DNA from: Bdellovibrionales bacterium
Lineage (GTDB): Bacteria; Bdellovibrionota; Bdellovibrionia; Bdellovibrionales; Bdellovibrionaceae
Assembly: GCA_027320785.1 (NCBI GenBank)
Contig: DAHVKR010000041.1
Coordinates: forward strand, 1-8,155
DNA: 8,155 nt
Direction: 5' to 3'
The position numbers were made by a program, and so were the translations under genes. Positions 6,640-8,155 of the stretch are shown piece by piece (the stretch's first letter is position 1; each line of letters starts with the position of its first letter). The notes beneath the pieces are model-generated. The model searched no databases. It saw only the letters and a program-made list of their open reading frames with translations, and was not told the origin of the DNA.

Positions 6640-7395
6640 TTAATCATCATCTTCTTGATCGTTTTCTTTGTCATGGTTTTTATTCATCTCTCCTCGCTCA
6701 GAGCCTTCATCGTCTTCATTTTCGCCCAACTGAAGCGTTGTTCCGAACAGATTGAGAGTTCGATTTGTGCTGTTGTAATTGTGAGCAAGGTGAAGAGCAA
6801 AGGTCGCAACAAATCCTAAAAAGAGAACGGCGATGATAGGGCGCGAACTTTGAATGCCCACATTAGAAGGAAGGTCACCCTTTTTCCCACCGACCATAGC
6901 GAGAGCGATACCATCTCGATGGCGAAGCGCATGGAGAACAACTCCCGCGATATGCATCAGAACCGTCACAAGAAAGGCATTGGCTAAAATTTCGTGAATA
7001 TCCTCAAGACTTTCTTTTGAGCCTGTGGCCATGAAATAACCTGTGACTCCGAGTCCAAGAGCAAGGCACATCATAATAAGTGAGGCCCAACTGGAGGCGG
7101 GGTTGTGGCCTGCCCACTTGCGTTTATCTCCAGATAGAACTCCAAGGAAATAAGTTATTAAATCTTGAGGATGGAGGGCAAAGGAAGAGAAGCGAGCGTG
7201 TTTGGAGCCCACAAATCCCCAGATGATTCGCAGTAGGACAACAAAGCCTAAAAGAAATCCTGCCAGCATATGGTAAGAATAAATAGGAGAGTCATCATCC
7301 ACGGTTTTGGCAATCAGGAACGCTGTGACAAAAAGTCCAGCAAACAGCCAGTGAAAAAATCGAGTGGGAAGGTCGTATACAAGTGTCTTTTTCAT
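6640..7395 (-). CDS. Cytochrome b561-type membrane protein with acidic C-terminal tail
   Basis: This is a di-heme-type cytochrome b (bacterial cytochrome b561 / Ni-hydrogenase cytochrome b family), 251 residues. It would pass electrons across or within the inner membrane. Helices are predicted near 13-30, 40-62, 103-122, 138-158 and 186-205. Candidate heme-ligand histidines sit in the expected places: His15 (TRFFHW), His42 (YHMLAGF), His134 (DIHEILAN) and His148 (LMHIAG). The family signatures LRIIWGFVGSKHARF (55-69), AGHNPA (95-100) and AMVGGKKGD (166-174) are present. The fifth helix is followed by about 45 residues ending in a strongly acidic tail (NEDDEGSERGE to QEDDD, 226-251). By the positive-inside rule that tail should be periplasmic. 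The ATG at 7395 has GGAG 6 bases upstream. It is the first gene of the operon with the LuxR-type regulator and the P-type ATPase, divergent from a secreted PepSY protein, a common partner of such cytochromes. Confidence 0.9.
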   Translation of the reverse strand: MKKTLVYDLPTRFFHWLFAGLFVTAFLIAKTVDDDSPIYSYHMLAGFLLGFVVLLRIIWGFVGSKHARFSSFALHPQDLITYFLGVLSGDKRKWAGHNPASSWASLIMMCLALGLGVTGYFMATGSKESLEDIHEILANAFLVTVLMHIAGVVLHALRHRDGIALAMVGGKKGDLPSNVGIQSSRPIIAVLFLGFVATFALHLAHNYNSTNRTLNLFGTTLQLGENEDDEGSERGEMNKNHDKENDQEDDD

Positions 7396-7471
7396 GTTGT
7401 CTCCAGTTCTGGATGTTTTGAGTGCTTCATCCTGCTTCTAATCTCGGTCAGGAAGTCTTATTTGGCTATTG

Positions 7472-7518
7472 GGCAAATGACTTATATCAAGTTATTTCAG
7501 CCATTTAGGTCATTTGCC
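7472..7518. promoter_or_regulatory. Nested inverted repeats, likely operator in the divergent control region
   Basis: GGCAAATGAC (7472-7481) and GTCATTTGCC (7509-7518) are a perfect 10-bp inverted repeat, centre to centre 37 bp. Nested in it, AAATGACTT (7475-7483) faces AAGTTATTT (7489-7497) with one mismatch and a 5-base spacer. This gives three related half-sites of the form AAATGAC within 47 bases. The element lies between the start codons of the cytochrome gene (7395) and the PepSY gene (7596), and just upstream of a candidate plus-strand promoter. For the minus strand, TATAAG (complement of 7481-7486) could serve as a -10 element inside the repeat. The best candidate binder is the LuxR-type protein encoded in the operon; this is inference. 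Confidence 0.5.
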
Positions 7519-7521
7519 TTA

Positions 7522-7550
7522 TTCACAACTTCAGAGGAGTGATCGATATT
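7522..7550 (+). promoter_or_regulatory. Candidate sigma-70-type promoter of the PepSY gene
   Basis: TTCACA (7522-7527, 5 of 6 matches to TTGACA) and GATATT (7545-7550, 4 of 6 matches to TATAAT) are separated by exactly 17 bases, predicting a start near 7557. The inverted repeat at 7472-7518 would then sit centred around -62, a typical place for an activator site. Confidence 0.4.
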
Positions 7551-7554
7551 GTGA

Positions 7555-7581
7555 AGGTGCGGGAATAAACCCGTTGCACTT
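7555..7581 (+). other. 5' UTR hairpin just upstream of the PepSY ribosome binding site
   Basis: AGGTGCGGG (7555-7563) pairs with CCC (7570-7572) and, after a 3-base bulge, GCACTT (7576-7581). The loop is AATAAA. The stem ends right before the Shine-Dalgarno AAGGAG (7584-7589). If transcription starts near 7557 the hairpin would form the 5' end of the mRNA and could stabilise it or tune translation. Confidence 0.35.
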
Positions 7582-7595
7582 AAAAGGAGATCAAA

Positions 7596-7859
7596 ATGAG
7601 AAATATCACCATGATTTTAGTGGTCGCATTGGCTGGAAGTTTAGCTTATGCAAAGAAAAGCTGTACGGATCAACCTAAAGAGAAGTGGATGAATCAGGAC
7701 GAATTCAAAAAGCGTCTCGAGACGGAAGGTTATAAAATTCGCAAATTCAAACAGCCCGGTACTTGTTACGAGATTTATGGAACTGACAAGGATGGCCAAA
7801 ACGTTGAAATTTACTTTAATCCTGTGGATGGATCCATCGTTAAAAAAGAGATTGAGTAA
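7596..7859 (+). CDS. Small secreted PepSY-like domain protein
   Basis: This is an 87-residue predicted periplasmic protein. The ATG at 7596 has Shine-Dalgarno AAGGAG six bases upstream. Residues 1-19 are a signal peptide (MRNITMILVVALAGSLAYA, cleavage before KKSC). The mature 68 residues form a single PepSY-like unit: a helix (WMNQDEFKKRLETEGYKI, 31-48) followed by strands. These include CYEIYGTDKDGQNVEIYFN (57-75) and the closing VDGSIVKKE, the typical YE.....DG..VE.Y.....G.I pattern. Cys23 and Cys57 could form a disulfide in the periplasm. Small PepSY proteins of this kind are often encoded beside cytochrome b561-type genes, and here the gene is divergent from one across a shared 200-base control region. 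A role as a periplasmic partner or modulator of that cytochrome is plausible but unproven. Confidence 0.85.
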   Translation: MRNITMILVVALAGSLAYAKKSCTDQPKEKWMNQDEFKKRLETEGYKIRKFKQPGTCYEIYGTDKDGQNVEIYFNPVDGSIVKKEIE

Positions 7860-7864
7860 AGAGT

Positions 7865-7894
7865 TGTGCGGGAGCCATAACGACCCGCGCTACA
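7865..7894. other. GC-rich hairpin after the PepSY gene
   Basis: GCGGG (7868-7872) pairs with CCCGC (7884-7888), and TGT (7865-7867) can add to ACA (7892-7894) past a 3-base bulge. There is no T tract on either side, so it is a weak terminator at best. Its sequence pattern (GTGCGGGA ... CCCG ... CAC) resembles the hairpin at 7555-7581 on the other side of the gene. Confidence 0.35.
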
Positions 7895-7912
7895 CAAAAA
7901 CGGTATAACGAT

Positions 7913-7966
7913 GAGAGAGAAAATAGATTAGCCTCTGGAGGTGAAAATTTTCTCTCTCTTTTTTTT
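7913..7966 (+). terminator. Terminator-like hairpin spanning the start of the next gene
   Basis: GAGAGAGAAAAT (7913-7924) and ATTTTCTCTCTC (7947-7958) are a perfect 12-bp inverted repeat with a 22-base loop, followed directly by eight T (7959-7966). As a structure this is an intrinsic terminator for the PepSY transcript. However, the right arm and the T run are also codons 3-9 of the gene starting at 7941, and the loop holds its GGAGG and GTG. It may be a terminator, an attenuator, or a by-product of Phe/Leu/Ser codons in a signal peptide. Confidence 0.45.
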
Positions 7967-8155
7967 CCTGTTTTCTCTTCAATCCTATGCCATCGAATAC
8001 CAGTTTGATGGGGGGCAGGTAACGGCCCTGGGAGGGATTACCACACAGCCTGCAGGTCTCGGTTATCTCAATCAGAAATATACTTTTGCTGCCTCTGCCA
8101 CATCTCTCGAAATGACACGCTTTCACCTCAACACAACAGCCTCCTACGAGCAAAG
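7941..8155 (+). CDS. Secreted protein of unknown function (N-terminal part, cut by window end)
   Basis: An open frame of 71 codons runs off the window end. It starts with a good Sec signal peptide (MKIFSLFFFLFSLQSYA, likely cleavage before IEYQF). The mature part so far begins IEYQFDGGQVTALGGITTQPAGL and continues to HLNTTASYEQ. It is polar and rich in Thr, Ala and Gln, compatible with a periplasmic or outer-membrane protein, but I do not recognise a family. The GTG at 7941 is taken as start because it gives Lys at position 2. The frame is closed upstream by TAG at 7929, so the start must lie at 7932 or later. The GGAG lies directly against this GTG, which is too close for normal initiation. 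An ATT at 7947 would have better spacing but a rare start codon. It may share transcription with the PepSY gene or use a TATAAC -10-like element at 7904-7909. Confidence 0.65.
   Translation, partial: MKIFSLFFFLFSLQSYAIEYQFDGGQVTALGGITTQPAGLGYLNQKYTFAASATSLEMTRFHLNTTASYEQ

Noticed and set aside
7270..7542. Plus-strand 90-codon frame over the cytochrome start and the divergent control region
   Set aside because: It overlaps the cytochrome N-terminus in antisense and the operator-like repeats, and its product has no recognisable features.
7539..7568. Possible leader peptide (GTG start, nine codons, ending TAA) before the PepSY gene
   Set aside because: The purine-rich AGAGGAG overlaps the GTG itself, the frame crosses the better-supported -10 element, and a nine-codon frame is expected by chance.
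7877..7912. Direct repeat ATAACGA at 7877-7883 and 7906-7912
   Set aside because: Only 7 bases, two copies, no third copy or flanking symmetry; expected by chance.
7890..8153. Minus-strand 87-codon frame
   Set aside because: It is antisense to the plus-strand frame with a convincing signal peptide and shows no domain or ribosome-binding site of its own.

Overview
The window reads as chromosomal DNA from a Gram-negative bacterium of moderate G+C content. It encodes two Sec-type periplasmic proteins, a multisubunit ABC-2 exporter and a bis-histidine membrane cytochrome b. The style of the genes (short secreted Lys-rich proteins, a YbhF/RbbA-like exporter, a membrane-anchored LuxR-type protein) is compatible with a Bdellovibrio-like or other deltaproteobacterial-type lineage. 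That is an impression from the proteins, not something the sequence proves. No tRNA, rRNA, CRISPR, insertion sequence or phage gene was seen.

Region 1 (1-2770, plus strand) is the 3' part of an ABC-2 exporter operon: the C-terminal part of an ATPase subunit, then two homologous six-helix permeases joined by 4-bp ATGA overlaps. The ATPase reading frame appears broken by one base at the signature motif (near 55-60). Region 2 (2771-3625) holds a promoter region and a secreted Spy/CpxP-like protein with a Met-rich and His-rich C-terminus, closed by a strong intrinsic terminator that also ends the convergent operon.

Region 3 (3621-7395, minus strand) is a tight three-gene operon: a cytochrome b561-type protein with an acidic C-terminal tail, then a two-helix membrane-anchored LuxR-type regulator, then a P2-like P-type cation ATPase. 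The last junction is a GTGA overlap, and neither downstream gene has a clear Shine-Dalgarno sequence, so translational coupling is likely. Region 4 (7396-7595) is a divergent control region with nested inverted repeats. It leads on the plus strand to a small secreted PepSY-like protein (7596-7859). Region 5 (7860-8155) holds two hairpins and the start of a secreted protein of unknown function, cut by the window end.

The most interesting unit is 3621-7859. It combines a divergent periplasmic PepSY protein, a membrane cytochrome b, a membrane-tethered DNA-binding protein and a cation pump around one operator-like region. My hypothesis is that membrane redox state or periplasmic metal is sensed and answered by ion transport. 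The membership and layout are seen in the sequence. The functional link is inference.
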